DNA from: CADEEN01 sp963738425
GTDB taxonomy: Bacteria > Pseudomonadota > Gammaproteobacteria > Burkholderiales > Burkholderiaceae_C
Direction: 5' to 3'
Assembly: GCA_963738425.1 (NCBI GenBank)
Contig: CAVTWT010000015.1
Span: forward strand, 83,376-147,375
Length of the DNA stretch: 64,000 nt
Positions 37,901-45,518 of this stretch are shown one piece after another. Made by a program: the position numbers and the translations under genes. The notes below the pieces were generated by a model. That model ran no database searches. It had not been told where the DNA came from and saw nothing but the letters and a program-made list of their open reading frames with translations. Within the stretch, counting starts at the first letter, position 1; every line of letters begins with the position of its first letter.

Positions 37901-38204
37901 ACAGGCCGTCGCCACCGACGCCGGCCATCACGGCGGCCACGATGCAGGTGCCCAGCACGGCCACGATCACGGTCTGGGCGAGTGTGAGCAAGTGCGGGAA
38001 CAAGGCCAGCACGGCATAGACGACCGCCAACCCCGCGCACGCTGCGCTGGCCAGGCGCGCAGCATCGCCGCCGGCAGCCGGCCAGAGCAGGTGCGACAGC
38101 GACAAGCTGGCCGCCAGCGCCATGCCGACCAGGGTCAGTGCGCGCACCATGCGCTGTTCGGCCGCGACCACACGCTGCTCGAGGGTGGTCGGGACGGATT
38201 GCAT
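34938..38204 (-). CDS. Hybrid sensor histidine kinase/response regulator with multiple PAS domains
   Basis: A 1088-residue membrane-bound hybrid kinase. About six N-terminal transmembrane helices (residues about 20-190) are followed by PAS domains: one from about 205 (VAADWYWETDAQLRYTHI), then ELFARSPSPLVLHRDGRVLDAN, then HVVATSPDIITLIDLST and ANASIGIAMTRDRVFQLANPRFEQMFGW, ending in PAC motifs (e.g. DGSTFLCRLLARPID). Then comes a HisKA domain with the phospho-acceptor His in FLANTSHEIRTPLNG, an HATPase (NALKFT, DSGPGI, GGTGLGLSICRELAE) and a C-terminal receiver domain (LLIVEDNSVNMMIA, VLMDVQMPVQGG). No Hpt or DNA-binding regulator is adjacent, so the output partner is unknown. Confidence 0.95.
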   Translation of the reverse strand: MQSVPTTLEQRVVAAEQRMVRALTLVGMALAASLSLSHLLWPAAGGDAARLASAACAGLAVVYAVLALFPHLLTLAQTVIVAVLGTCIVAAVMAGVGGDGLLSPGLAFVPLLLGAAASRLRPAQTVALGLVHAVLLVGLAVAVLRGAIAAQHGVAGLGLALTAQVALLAAGVVVGLLTRKTIDSAMGRARSREQRFVGLLSVAADWYWETDAQLRYTHIAQHAGGVPALNFDSRIGKAPWEIGDFGLSDEAMDVHRSDLELRRPFTDLRVLQQVAGGARRCISLSGRPRFDTRGVFIGYWGVGRDITDEDAAESQRRATELRYRELFARSPSPLVLHRDGRVLDANVAALALFGAWEQKDLIGQSLLGFYDADDGSRELAARRLARLETVPIGEAAPPQQFSIRTKAGRRLAVQVTSVKVEAEDGVALLSIYRDETERQRAEGARARSEALLSHVVATSPDIITLIDLSTERHVMVNDAFAALSGYTRDEAIGRTATELGLWASQEAHDHFFSEVLAHNGVRDRALVLRRRGGREVLLLVSAARFVMEGRDYLVQNGRDITQSERARLEREAILANASIGIAMTRDRVFQLANPRFEQMFGWPAGALVGQAGDATAVDRAAYDEMGALYGPPLSRGEAVEFERTMKRRDGSTFLCRLLARPIDPTHPAKGGTIWIAEDVTDKRAVEQALARARDEAEAANRAKSAFLANTSHEIRTPLNGLVGLARLARQSGLDETRRGQYLAQIDDSAQALAGVISDILDLSKIEAGKLRLEQTDFDLHALLESVEHGYAALADAHSLTLTMHVSGAVPRRVRGDPVRLRQILSNLISNALKFTAAGYVRLHVQSLEAPLVRFEVEDSGPGIAAEVQARLFQPFVQGDVSTTRRYGGTGLGLSICRELAELMGGSVGVHSEPGRGSRFWAELPLAASTQEAPSSAFALPADAQQRLAGLELLIVEDNSVNMMIATTIVRQWGVTVAEAVNGAEAVLAITERADAGRPFDLVLMDVQMPVQGGHDATRVLRRRFDAQALPIIALTAAALTSERDEALAAGMNDFLTKPLDAQRLQDTLLRWVLAKASRAPAKPPVPTS

Positions 38205-38213
38205 GATTCGCAG

Positions 38214-39050
38214 CTACTCGGGGGCCGCCTGGGCCGCCGCCAACTGGTCGCGCGTCGCCCGGGCCACGCCGCGTGCGGCGTCGGCAAAGTTGTCGCCGGC
38301 GCTGGCGTAAAGCACGGCGCGCGACGAGTTGACGATGATCGGCGCGCCCGGCCGCCAGCCGGCGCTGACGGCCGCCTGCGCGTCACCGCCCTGGGCACCG
38401 ACGCCCGGGATCAACAGCGGCAGCGTCGGCGCGAGCTGGCGCACGCGCTCGATTTCCGCGGGCACGGTGGCACCGACGACGAGGCCGAGGCGCGTCTTTG
38501 CGTTGGTCTGGCGGCTCCACGCGCCCGCGGCCAAGGTCGCCACATGCTCGTACAGCGAACCGCCCGCGGCCAGCGGCAGCGATTGCAGGTCCGAGCCCCC
38601 AGGATTGGACGTGCGGCAGAGCAGGAACAAGCCGCGGCCGTCGTGCTTCAGGTACGGCTCGATCGAATCGAAGCCCATGTACGGCGACAGCGTGACCGCG
38701 TCGGCCTGGTAGCGCACGAAGGCTTCGCGCGCGTACTGCTCCGCCGTGGCGCCGATGTCGCCGCGCTTGGCATCGAGGATCACCGGCACATCGGGCGCGA
38801 CGCGGCGCATGTAGGCCATCAGGCGTTCCAACTGGTCTTCGGCGCGCTCGGCAGCGAAGTAAGCGATCTGCGGCTTGAAGGCGCAGACCAGGTCCTTGGT
38901 CGCGTCGACGATGCGGGCGCAGAAGTCGAAGATCTTTTGCCCGTCGCCGCGCCAGGCCTGCGGAAACTTGGCCGGCTCCGGGTCGAGGCCGACACACAGC
39001 AGCGAACCGTGGCGCTCTTGCGCGGCCGTCAGGCGATCGAGAAAGTTCAT
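38214..39050 (-). CDS. pyrF: Orotidine 5'-phosphate decarboxylase
   Basis: A 278-residue OMP decarboxylase, the last step of UMP synthesis. The catalytic motif VILDAKRGDIGATAEQYA (Lys95, Asp98) and the start LLCVGLDPEPAKFP are clear. The length and the ending (VGAQGGDAQAAVSAG, IIVNSSRAVLYAS) mark it as the long, type 2 form common in betaproteobacteria, actinobacteria and others. It sits 9 bases ahead of the hybrid kinase gene on the same strand. The frame is intact. Confidence 0.95.
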   Translation of the reverse strand: MNFLDRLTAAQERHGSLLCVGLDPEPAKFPQAWRGDGQKIFDFCARIVDATKDLVCAFKPQIAYFAAERAEDQLERLMAYMRRVAPDVPVILDAKRGDIGATAEQYAREAFVRYQADAVTLSPYMGFDSIEPYLKHDGRGLFLLCRTSNPGGSDLQSLPLAAGGSLYEHVATLAAGAWSRQTNAKTRLGLVVGATVPAEIERVRQLAPTLPLLIPGVGAQGGDAQAAVSAGWRPGAPIIVNSSRAVLYASAGDNFADAARGVARATRDQLAAAQAAPE

Positions 39051-39088
39051 GCGGGCATTCTAGGAAAGCCCGCCTCTTAGCGGGGCTC

Positions 39089-39190
39089 AGGCCAGCGCCG
39101 GGCCGCTCCCAAGCGTCGGCCTGAGCCTCCAAGGGCCACGCAGTTGCTCCCTCACGGGGCCGGGGGGAAAGCCCGCGCAGCGGGCGAGGG
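39089..39190. repeat. Dispersed GC-rich intergenic repeat, copy A (3' end of purB)
   Basis: A segment sharing CCAGCGCCGGGCCGCTCCC and continuing AAGCG, GGCC, GAGCCTCC with copies at 45371 and 62812. The right end has GCAGCGGGCGAGGGG. It lies at the 3' end of purB, whose last codons and stop lie inside it. Function unknown; it may be a terminator or a mobile repeat. Confidence 0.7.
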
Positions 39191-40582
39191 GTCGTCACTG
39201 CCCGGCTTGAAGCGCCGGGCAAGCGCGGACGCCAAACCCGTGTACGAGCCCGGCGTCATCGCCTTCAGGCGCTCGCGCTCGGCCAGCGGCACATCGGTCA
39301 GCGTGTCGATGAAACCGAGGATCGCTTCGCGCGTGATCGTGCGCCCGCGCGTCAGCGCTTTCAGGCGCTCGTAGGGGTTGGCCGCGCCGTAGCGGCGCAT
39401 CACCGTCTGGATCGGCTCGGCCAGCACTTCCCAGGCGGCGTCGAGGTCAGCGTCCAACGCCGTGGCATTGACGCTGAGCTTGCCCAGGCCACGCGACAGG
39501 CCGTCGATGCCGAGCAGCGTGTAGCCGAAGGCCACGCCCATGTTGCGCAGCACGGTCGAGTCGGTGAGGTCGCGCTGCCAGCGGCTCACCGGCAGCTTGT
39601 GCGCCATGTGCGACAGCAGCGCGTTGGCCAGGCCGAAGTTGCCTTCGGCGTTCTCGAAGTCGATCGGGTTGACCTTGTGCGGCATCGTCGAGCTGCCGAT
39701 CTCGCCATCCTTCGTCTTCTGCTTGAAGTAGCCGAGGGAGATGTAGCCCCATGCATCGCGCGACCAGTCGATGAGGATGGTGTTGGCGCGGGCGATGGCA
39801 TCGAACAGTTCGGCCATCCAGTCGTGCGGCTCGATCTGGATCGTGTATGGGTTGAAGGCCAGGCCCAGGCGTTCGACGACGACGCGGCGTGAAAACGCTT
39901 CCCAGTCGAACGACGGGTACGCCGCGAGGTGCGCGTTGTAGTTGCCGACCGCGCCGTTCATCTTCGCCAGCGGCTGCACGGCAGCGATCGCCCCCCGCGC
40001 GCGGGCCAGCCGCGCGGCGACGTTGGCCACTTCCTTGCCGACCGTCGTCGGGCTCGCCGTCTGGCCGTGCGTGCGCGCCAGCATCGGCTGCTGCGCCTGC
40101 GCATGCGCCATCTGCGTCAGCGTGGCGATCAAACCGTCCAGCGCCGGCAGCAAGACCTCGCTGCGGGCGGCGGTGAGCATCAGCGCGTGGCTGGTGTTGT
40201 TGATGTCTTCGCTGGTGCACGCAAAGTGCACGAACTCGCCGGCCGTTTTCAGCTCGATGCTGCTGTCGAAACGTTGCTTCAACCAGTACTCGACCGCCTT
40301 GACGTCGTGGTTGGTGGTCTTCTCGATGTCCTTGATGGCCTGCGCATCGGTTTCGCCGAAGCGCACGACCAGGCCGCGCAACAGGCCGCGCGCCGCCTCG
40401 GAGAGCGGTGGCAACTCGGCAAAACCGGCATCCGACAACGCAATGAACCACTCGACCTCGACCTGCACGCGGCGGTGCATCAGGCCGAATTCCGACAGCA
40501 GCGGGCGCAGCGCATCGAGCTTGGTGGCGTAGCGGCCGTCGAGCGGCGACAGCGCGGTCAGGGGCGAAAAAGGAGCGGTCAT
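39152..40582 (-). CDS. purB: Adenylosuccinate lyase
   Basis: A 476-residue fumarase-superfamily enzyme acting twice in purine synthesis (SAICAR to AICAR, adenylosuccinate to AMP). It begins FSPLTALSPLDGRYA, has TTNHDVKAVEYWLK, TSEDINNTSHALML, the catalytic His region ARTHGQTASPTTVGKE and the signature GSSTMPHKVNPIDFEN. I chose ATG 40582 because conserved sequence begins just after it; an in-frame ATG 15 codons earlier adds nothing. The C-terminal tail (DDPSPAARAFPPAP) is encoded by the dispersed intergenic repeat, so the native end was probably a few residues different. Confidence 0.95.
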   Translation of the reverse strand: MTAPFSPLTALSPLDGRYATKLDALRPLLSEFGLMHRRVQVEVEWFIALSDAGFAELPPLSEAARGLLRGLVVRFGETDAQAIKDIEKTTNHDVKAVEYWLKQRFDSSIELKTAGEFVHFACTSEDINNTSHALMLTAARSEVLLPALDGLIATLTQMAHAQAQQPMLARTHGQTASPTTVGKEVANVAARLARARGAIAAVQPLAKMNGAVGNYNAHLAAYPSFDWEAFSRRVVVERLGLAFNPYTIQIEPHDWMAELFDAIARANTILIDWSRDAWGYISLGYFKQKTKDGEIGSSTMPHKVNPIDFENAEGNFGLANALLSHMAHKLPVSRWQRDLTDSTVLRNMGVAFGYTLLGIDGLSRGLGKLSVNATALDADLDAAWEVLAEPIQTVMRRYGAANPYERLKALTRGRTITREAILGFIDTLTDVPLAERERLKAMTPGSYTGLASALARRFKPGSDDPSPAARAFPPAP

Positions 40583-40798
40583 GGCGCGGTGGATTGTAGG
40601 GAGACCGGCACGACCGGCCGACTTCATCGGCGGTCCCGTTCAAACGCCGAGCCCACGTTTCTTGTCGCACGATCGCCACGCGCGAGCCGGGGGGAGTTGG
40701 GCTCGGCTGGCCCCAATGCGCACAGGGCGACGCCCTCGCTCGCGCTGCGCGCCGGATAATCGCCGTCGCAAATCGATTGCTACCGTTACTCACACTCC
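40583..40798. other. Divergent intergenic region between purB and a glycosyltransferase gene
   Basis: No gene fits here. Several small GC-rich dyads (e.g. GACCGGCACGACCGG at 40601-40615) occur. A GGATAATC stretch near 40753-40760 could be a -10 box for the glycosyltransferase gene, but no matching -35 is convincing. No PurR-type operator was recognised. Confidence 0.35.
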
Positions 40799-41824
40799 AT
40801 GCCGCCTGTTGACGCCAGCACCGCACCGACCACGCCCGCCAGCGCGGGCGTGGTCGTTATCGGCCGCAACGAAGGCAGCCGCTTGCTGGCCGTGCTACGC
40901 GAGCTGCAACGACAGCCGCGGCCCCTGTTGTATGTCGACTCCGGCTCCAGCGACGGCAGCGCGGACAACGTGCAGGCGCTCGGCATCGCCGTGCTGCGGC
41001 TCGATCCATCGCGGCCGTTTTCGGCGGCACGCGCCCGCAACGAAGGCGCCCAGGCGCTGCTGCAACAACATCCGGCGCTGGCCTACCTGCAATTCCTCGA
41101 CGGCGACTGCTTCATGGCGCCGGGCTGGCTCGATGCGGCCGAGGCCGCGTTGCGCGCCGACCCGAAGTGCGCCCTCGTCCTCGGCCACCAGAGCGAGCAG
41201 CACCCGCAGGCCTCGATCTACAACCTGTTGTTCGCACTCGAATGGCGCTCGGCCAGTGGCCCGCTGACCAACTTCGGCCACCTGATCGGCAACATGATGG
41301 TGCGGCGAACCGTGTTCGAAGCGCTCGGCGGCTTCCGGCCCGAGGTCATCGCCGGCGAGGACTCGGAATTCGGTGTGCGTGTTGGCCTGGCCGGCCACGG
41401 GGCGCGAAAGCTCGATGTCCCGATGGCCGTCCACGACGCCAACGTGCACCATTTCTCGCAGTGGTGGCGGCGCGCCGTGCGCGCCGGCCACGCCATTGGC
41501 CAGCGCGCGCAACTGCATGCTGCCGGGCCGCTGCGCGATTGCGCGAAGGAGCGCCGCAGCACCTGGTTCTGGGGCCTGATGTCGCTGGCCTTCGTGCTGC
41601 TGGCGCCGGCGACGAATGGCCTGTCGCTGCTGCTGCTGCTCGCCGGCTGTCTTACACTCGGTTGGCGCATTGCGAAGTTTCGCTTGAGCGTCGGCGACGA
41701 CCAGCGCGAAGCGCGGCTGTACGCCGCCTTCACCGTGCTGGGCAAGTACGCCAACGGCCTGGGGTTGCTGAAGTACCACTTCAATCGCATGCGCGGCCGC
41801 GTGCGGATCATCGAATACAAATAG
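40799..41824 (+). CDS. Family 2 glycosyltransferase with C-terminal membrane segment
   Basis: A 341-residue GT2 enzyme. The GT-A domain shows GVVVIGRNEGSRLLAVLREL, LLYVDSGSSDGSADNVQ, YLQFLDGDCFMAPGWLDAA (acidic metal-site motif) and VIAGEDSEFGVRVGLAGH, the acceptor-side acidic motif. Residues about 258-289 (FWGLMSLAFVLLAPATNGLSLLLLLAGCLTLGW) form one or two membrane helices, suggesting work at the inner membrane on a lipid-linked acceptor. It is followed after 36 bases by a Gfo/Idh-epimerase fusion gene on the same strand, so both may build a surface polysaccharide or glycolipid. No complete polysaccharide cluster surrounds them. Confidence 0.88.
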   Translation: MPPVDASTAPTTPASAGVVVIGRNEGSRLLAVLRELQRQPRPLLYVDSGSSDGSADNVQALGIAVLRLDPSRPFSAARARNEGAQALLQQHPALAYLQFLDGDCFMAPGWLDAAEAALRADPKCALVLGHQSEQHPQASIYNLLFALEWRSASGPLTNFGHLIGNMMVRRTVFEALGGFRPEVIAGEDSEFGVRVGLAGHGARKLDVPMAVHDANVHHFSQWWRRAVRAGHAIGQRAQLHAAGPLRDCAKERRSTWFWGLMSLAFVLLAPATNGLSLLLLLAGCLTLGWRIAKFRLSVGDDQREARLYAAFTVLGKYANGLGLLKYHFNRMRGRVRIIEYK

Positions 41825-41860
41825 TCAGACGACCGCCGCATCAAACCGGCCTTCGCCACC

Positions 41861-43990
41861 ATGACCCAAAAGAATCACCGCGTCGGCCTGCTGGGAGCCG
41901 GCTACATCGTCGAGGCGCATGTCAAGGCCGTGCGCGCGCTGCCGAACACGACGCTGGCCGCGGTCTGCGACGTCTCGAAAAGCCGCGCCGAAGCCGCCGC
42001 CACGGCCCACGGCATCCCCGGCTTCTTCACGTCGGTGCAGGACATGCTGCGCTCGGGGGTCGACGCGGTGCATGTGCTGGTGCCGCCGCAGTTGCACACC
42101 GACCTGGCGCGCCAGGTGCTGGAAGGCGGCGCCCATGCACTGATCGAAAAGCCGATGGGCACGTCGGCCGCGGCCTGCCACGCGCTGGCCGATCTGGCCG
42201 AAGCCAAAGGCTTGCGCCTGGGCGTCAGCCACAACTTCCTCTTCATGCCGGCCTACGAAAAGCTGCGTGAGCACTTGCGCGACGGCACCATCGGCCGCCT
42301 GGACCATGTCTCGCTGCGCTGGCTGTACCCACTCGGCCTGGTGCAGTTCGGGCCGTTCAACAACTGGATCCTGCGCGCCGAGCCGAACGTGCTGCTCGAA
42401 CTCGGCTCGCACCTGGCCGCGTTCATGGTAGATCTCGTCGGCATCCCGGAAGAGCTGCACGCCATCGCGGCGAATCCGATCGACCTGCCCGGCGCGCAGC
42501 GCGTCTTCCGCCACTGGAGCGTGCTGGCGCGCAAGGGGCCGACGGGCCTCAGCTTCGAGCTCTCGGCCACGCCGGGCCAGGTCGACCGCAGCGTCAGCGT
42601 GCGCGGCCTCGCTGCCTGCGCGCGCATGGACTTCGAACGCAACACGCTGCTGGTGGAAGAGGCGAAGGTCATCAGCGGCCTCTTTGACGCGCTGCGCCAG
42701 GGCCGCGCCAGCGGCGCCGAAATGCGTCGCCAGGCCTGGTCGAACTTTCGCCGCCAGTTCGCGGGCACGCTGAAGAAAGGCTCGCAGGCCAATCCGTTCT
42801 ACGACAGCGTCGGCAATGCCGTGGCGGCCTTCTACCGCGGCATCGACGACGGCAAGCTCGACCCGCGCCTGGATGCACGCTTCGGCGCCAACGTCATCGG
42901 CGTCTGCGAGCAGATCATGCAAAGCGCGGGCGTGGCGGCAGCGTCACCCGCTGCGAAGGCCACACCGCCGGCGGTGGCCGCGCCGAAGGCCGCGACCGTG
43001 CTCGTCATCGGCGGCACCGGCTTCATCGGCAAGCGCCTCGTGCGTGCCTTGCTCGCCGCCGGGCACGGCGTGCGCGTGCTGTCACGCAGCATCGCCACCG
43101 CGGCCTATGAACTCGAAGGGCTGCCGGTCGAAGTGGCCGAAGGCGCACTTCACGACGCCAAGGCCGTGGCCGCAGCGATGCAAGGCATCGACGTGGTCTA
43201 TCACCTCGGCAAGGCCACCGGCCAGCGCTGGCAGGACTACCTGGAGCAGGATGTGGAGCCGACGCGGATCGTCGCGCAGTGCGCGCTCGACGCCGGCGTG
43301 CGGCGCTTCATCTACACCGGCACGATCGATTCGTACGACTCGGCACGCGACGGCTCGGTGATCGACGGCAAGACGCCGCTGGATTCGCGCATCGAAAGCC
43401 GCAACCTCTACGCGCGTTCGAAAGCCGTCTGCGAAAGCGTGCTGATGGCGATGCACCGCGACAAGAAGCTGCCGCTGGTGATCTTCCGCCCCGGCATCGT
43501 CATTGGTGAAGGCTGCCCGCCGGCGCATTGGGGCGTGGGCATGTTCCATTCCGACAGCCGTGTGCAGTACTGGGGCGACGGCAACAACAAGCTGCCGCTG
43601 GTGCTGGTCGACGACGTGGCCTCGGCCCTCGTGCTCGCGCACGGCGCGCCGCAGATCGAAGGCCGCAGCTTCCTGCTCACCGACGACCCGCTGCTGACGG
43701 CGCGCGAGTATGTGGACGCCGTGTCCGAGCATTCGCAGACGCGCATGCGCGCCTCGCCGACGCCGATCTGGCGCTTTGCGATGCTCGATGCCGCCAAGGA
43801 GGTGGCCAAGCACGCCATCCGTCACCCGAACCGCAAGCGCTGGAGCTACCACGACTGGGCCTGCCGCCGCCACATCGCGCGCTACGACAGCGCTTCGACG
43901 CGCGAAGCGCTGGGCTGGAAGCCGGCCGGCACGCGCGAGGCGCTGATCGAAAAAGGCATCGTCGCCGCCGTCCGAAGGTATATGCGCTGA
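41861..43990 (+). CDS. Fusion of Gfo/Idh oxidoreductase and NAD-dependent epimerase/dehydratase
   Basis: A 709-residue two-domain protein. Residues 1 to about 345 are a Gfo/Idh/MocA oxidoreductase (VGLLGAGYIVEAHVKAV, ALIEKPMGTSAAACHAL, NFLFMPAYEKLREHL). An Ala/Pro-rich linker (about 355-375) joins it to an extended SDR/NAD-dependent epimerase domain (VLVIGGTGFIGKRLVRAL, IDVVYHLGKATG, YTGTIDSYDSA, and the YARSK catalytic pair). Both domains keep their cofactor motifs, so both may be active, for example oxidising and then epimerising or reducing a nucleotide sugar. It follows a GT2 gene by 36 bases. The exact sugar is unknown; the fusion is uncommon. Confidence 0.88.
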   Translation: MTQKNHRVGLLGAGYIVEAHVKAVRALPNTTLAAVCDVSKSRAEAAATAHGIPGFFTSVQDMLRSGVDAVHVLVPPQLHTDLARQVLEGGAHALIEKPMGTSAAACHALADLAEAKGLRLGVSHNFLFMPAYEKLREHLRDGTIGRLDHVSLRWLYPLGLVQFGPFNNWILRAEPNVLLELGSHLAAFMVDLVGIPEELHAIAANPIDLPGAQRVFRHWSVLARKGPTGLSFELSATPGQVDRSVSVRGLAACARMDFERNTLLVEEAKVISGLFDALRQGRASGAEMRRQAWSNFRRQFAGTLKKGSQANPFYDSVGNAVAAFYRGIDDGKLDPRLDARFGANVIGVCEQIMQSAGVAAASPAAKATPPAVAAPKAATVLVIGGTGFIGKRLVRALLAAGHGVRVLSRSIATAAYELEGLPVEVAEGALHDAKAVAAAMQGIDVVYHLGKATGQRWQDYLEQDVEPTRIVAQCALDAGVRRFIYTGTIDSYDSARDGSVIDGKTPLDSRIESRNLYARSKAVCESVLMAMHRDKKLPLVIFRPGIVIGEGCPPAHWGVGMFHSDSRVQYWGDGNNKLPLVLVDDVASALVLAHGAPQIEGRSFLLTDDPLLTAREYVDAVSEHSQTRMRASPTPIWRFAMLDAAKEVAKHAIRHPNRKRWSYHDWACRRHIARYDSASTREALGWKPAGTREALIEKGIVAAVRRYMR

Positions 43991-44029
43991 CGCTGGCCTT
44001 ATGCTCTTTGCGGACTTCCGGAGACCGCG

Positions 44030-44659
44030 ATGAGCACGGTGCATCAACTCAGCCACCCGCTGATCCAGCACAAACTTTCGCTGCTGCGCGACAAGGAGCG
44101 CAGCACCAACGGCTTTCGCTCGCTGGTGCGCGAAATCGCGCTGCTGATGGCCTACGAGCTGACGCGCGACCTGCGCACGCACGAAGTCGACGTGCAAACG
44201 CCGCTGGAAACCACGCGCTGCCGGATGGTCGACGGCGAGAAGACGGTGCTGGTGCCGATCCTGCGCGCCGGGCTGGGGCTGGTCGAGGGCATGCTGGCGC
44301 TGATCCCCGGTGCCCGCGTCGGCCACATCGGCCTGTACCGAGACCCGAAGACGCTGGCCGCCGTCGAGTACTACTTCAAGATGCCCAAGGACATGCCCGA
44401 GCGCGACGTCATCGTGCTCGACCCGATGCTGGCCACGGGGCACTCTGCCGCCGCCGCGGTGACGCGTCTCAAGGCCACGCAGCCGCGCTCGATCCAGTTC
44501 GCCTGCCTGCTCGCCGCGCCGGAAGGCATCGCCCACTTTCACGCGCAGCACCCCGACGTGCCGGTGACCACCTGCGCCATCGACCGCTGCCTGAACGACC
44601 ACGGCTACATCCTGCCCGGCCTGGGCGACGCCGGCGACCGCATCTTCGGCACCCAATGA
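44030..44659 (+). CDS. upp: Uracil phosphoribosyltransferase
   Basis: A 209-residue UPRTase that salvages uracil to UMP with PRPP. Typical sequence: VHQLSHPLIQHKLSLLRDKERSTNGFRSLVREIALLMAYE at the start, VPILRAGLGLVEGML, the PRPP-binding loop VIVLDPMLATGHSA (residues about 128-140) and the C-terminal DRCLNDHGYILPGLGDAGDRIFGT uracil-binding motif. The frame is intact. It follows the fusion gene by 39 bases; whether they share a transcript is unclear. Confidence 0.96.
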   Translation: MSTVHQLSHPLIQHKLSLLRDKERSTNGFRSLVREIALLMAYELTRDLRTHEVDVQTPLETTRCRMVDGEKTVLVPILRAGLGLVEGMLALIPGARVGHIGLYRDPKTLAAVEYYFKMPKDMPERDVIVLDPMLATGHSAAAAVTRLKATQPRSIQFACLLAAPEGIAHFHAQHPDVPVTTCAIDRCLNDHGYILPGLGDAGDRIFGTQ

Positions 44660-44738
44660 ATGGAGGGTGTTGGGGGGTGTCGGCGAGCAGGGGTCGCTGG
44701 CTAGAATGAATTTCAACAATCCACCACCCAGGACCGGT

Positions 44739-45356
44739 ATGAAGTTGATCGGCGCCGTCACCAGCCCGTATGTGCGCAAGGTCCGCATCGTGATGGCGGA
44801 AAAAAAGCTCGACTACCAGTTCGTGCTCGAGGACGTCTGGAACAGCGACGCCATCGTCGCCTCGAACCCGCTGGGCAAGGTGCCCTGCCTGATCATGGAA
44901 GGCGGCGAAGCGGTGTTCGATTCGCGCGTCATCGTCGAGTACGTCGACAACCTGTCGCCGGTGGGCAAGCTGATCCCGAGTTCCGGCCGCGAGCGCGCCG
45001 AGGTGCGGACCTGGGAATCGCTGGCCGATGGCCTGATGGACGCGGCGCTGCTGGCGCGGTTGGAACAAACCTGGGCTGGCCGCAGTGACGCCGAACGCAG
45101 CCAGGCCTGGATCGACCGCCAGCTCGGCAAGATCGACGCCGCCTTGGCGGCGATGGCCAAGGGCCTCGGCGACAAGCCGTTCTGCGCCGGCATCCATCTG
45201 TCGCTCGCCGACATCGCGGTCGGCTGCGCGCTCGGTTATCTCGACTTCCGCTTCCCGCAGATCGACTGGCGGCGGCGGCATCTGTCGCTGGCGCGGCTGG
45301 CCGACAAGCTGGCGCAGCGGCAGAGCTTCATCGACTCGGCGCCACCGAAGGGTTGA
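44739..45356 (+). CDS. Glutathione S-transferase (YibF-like)
   Basis: A 205-residue GST. N-terminal fold: MKLIGAVTSPYVRKVRIVMAEKKLDYQF with the catalytic Ser in TSPYVRKV, then NPLGKVPCLIMEGGEAVFDSRVIVEY; C-terminal domain FCAGIHLSLADIAVGCALGYLDFRFP. The SPYVRKVRI and DSRVI forms resemble E. coli YibF. The ATG at 44739 has an AGGA ribosome-binding site; an ATG at 44706 in frame gives an atypical extension. Substrate unknown; it probably takes part in general glutathione chemistry. Confidence 0.9.
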   Translation: MKLIGAVTSPYVRKVRIVMAEKKLDYQFVLEDVWNSDAIVASNPLGKVPCLIMEGGEAVFDSRVIVEYVDNLSPVGKLIPSSGRERAEVRTWESLADGLMDAALLARLEQTWAGRSDAERSQAWIDRQLGKIDAALAAMAKGLGDKPFCAGIHLSLADIAVGCALGYLDFRFPQIDWRRRHLSLARLADKLAQRQSFIDSAPPKG

Positions 45357-45370
45357 GCCACCTGCTGGCC

Positions 45371-45518
45371 TGCGCCGGGCCGCTCCCAAGCGGCCAGCTG
45401 CCTTGCAGGCCGCGGCGTCGCGGGACGTGCCGCCTCTTCGCGCCGTCCAAGTCCGCGCAGGCGGGCTCGGAGCCGCGGCACTCAGCCCCTCGGGGGACGC
45501 GAGCGCAGCGAGCTAGGG
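45371..45518. repeat. Dispersed GC-rich intergenic repeat, copy B (3' end of glutamate-synthase-like gene)
   Basis: Shares GCGCCGGGCCGCTCCCAAG at 45372-45390 with copies A and C. The distal part has CCCCTCGGGGG (45486-45496) and a complementary GCTAGGGGC (45512-45520), which would form a stem. It lies between convergent genes; the stop of the minus-strand gene (45513-45515) is inside the repeat. Probably works as a bidirectional terminator. Confidence 0.7.

Noticed and set aside
35670..39080. A 1136-codon open frame on the plus strand
   Set aside because: It lies antisense to the hybrid histidine kinase and pyrF, whose domains are unmistakable; the plus-strand translation is Arg/Gln/Ala-rich with no domain. 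Long antisense frames are expected in very GC-rich DNA.
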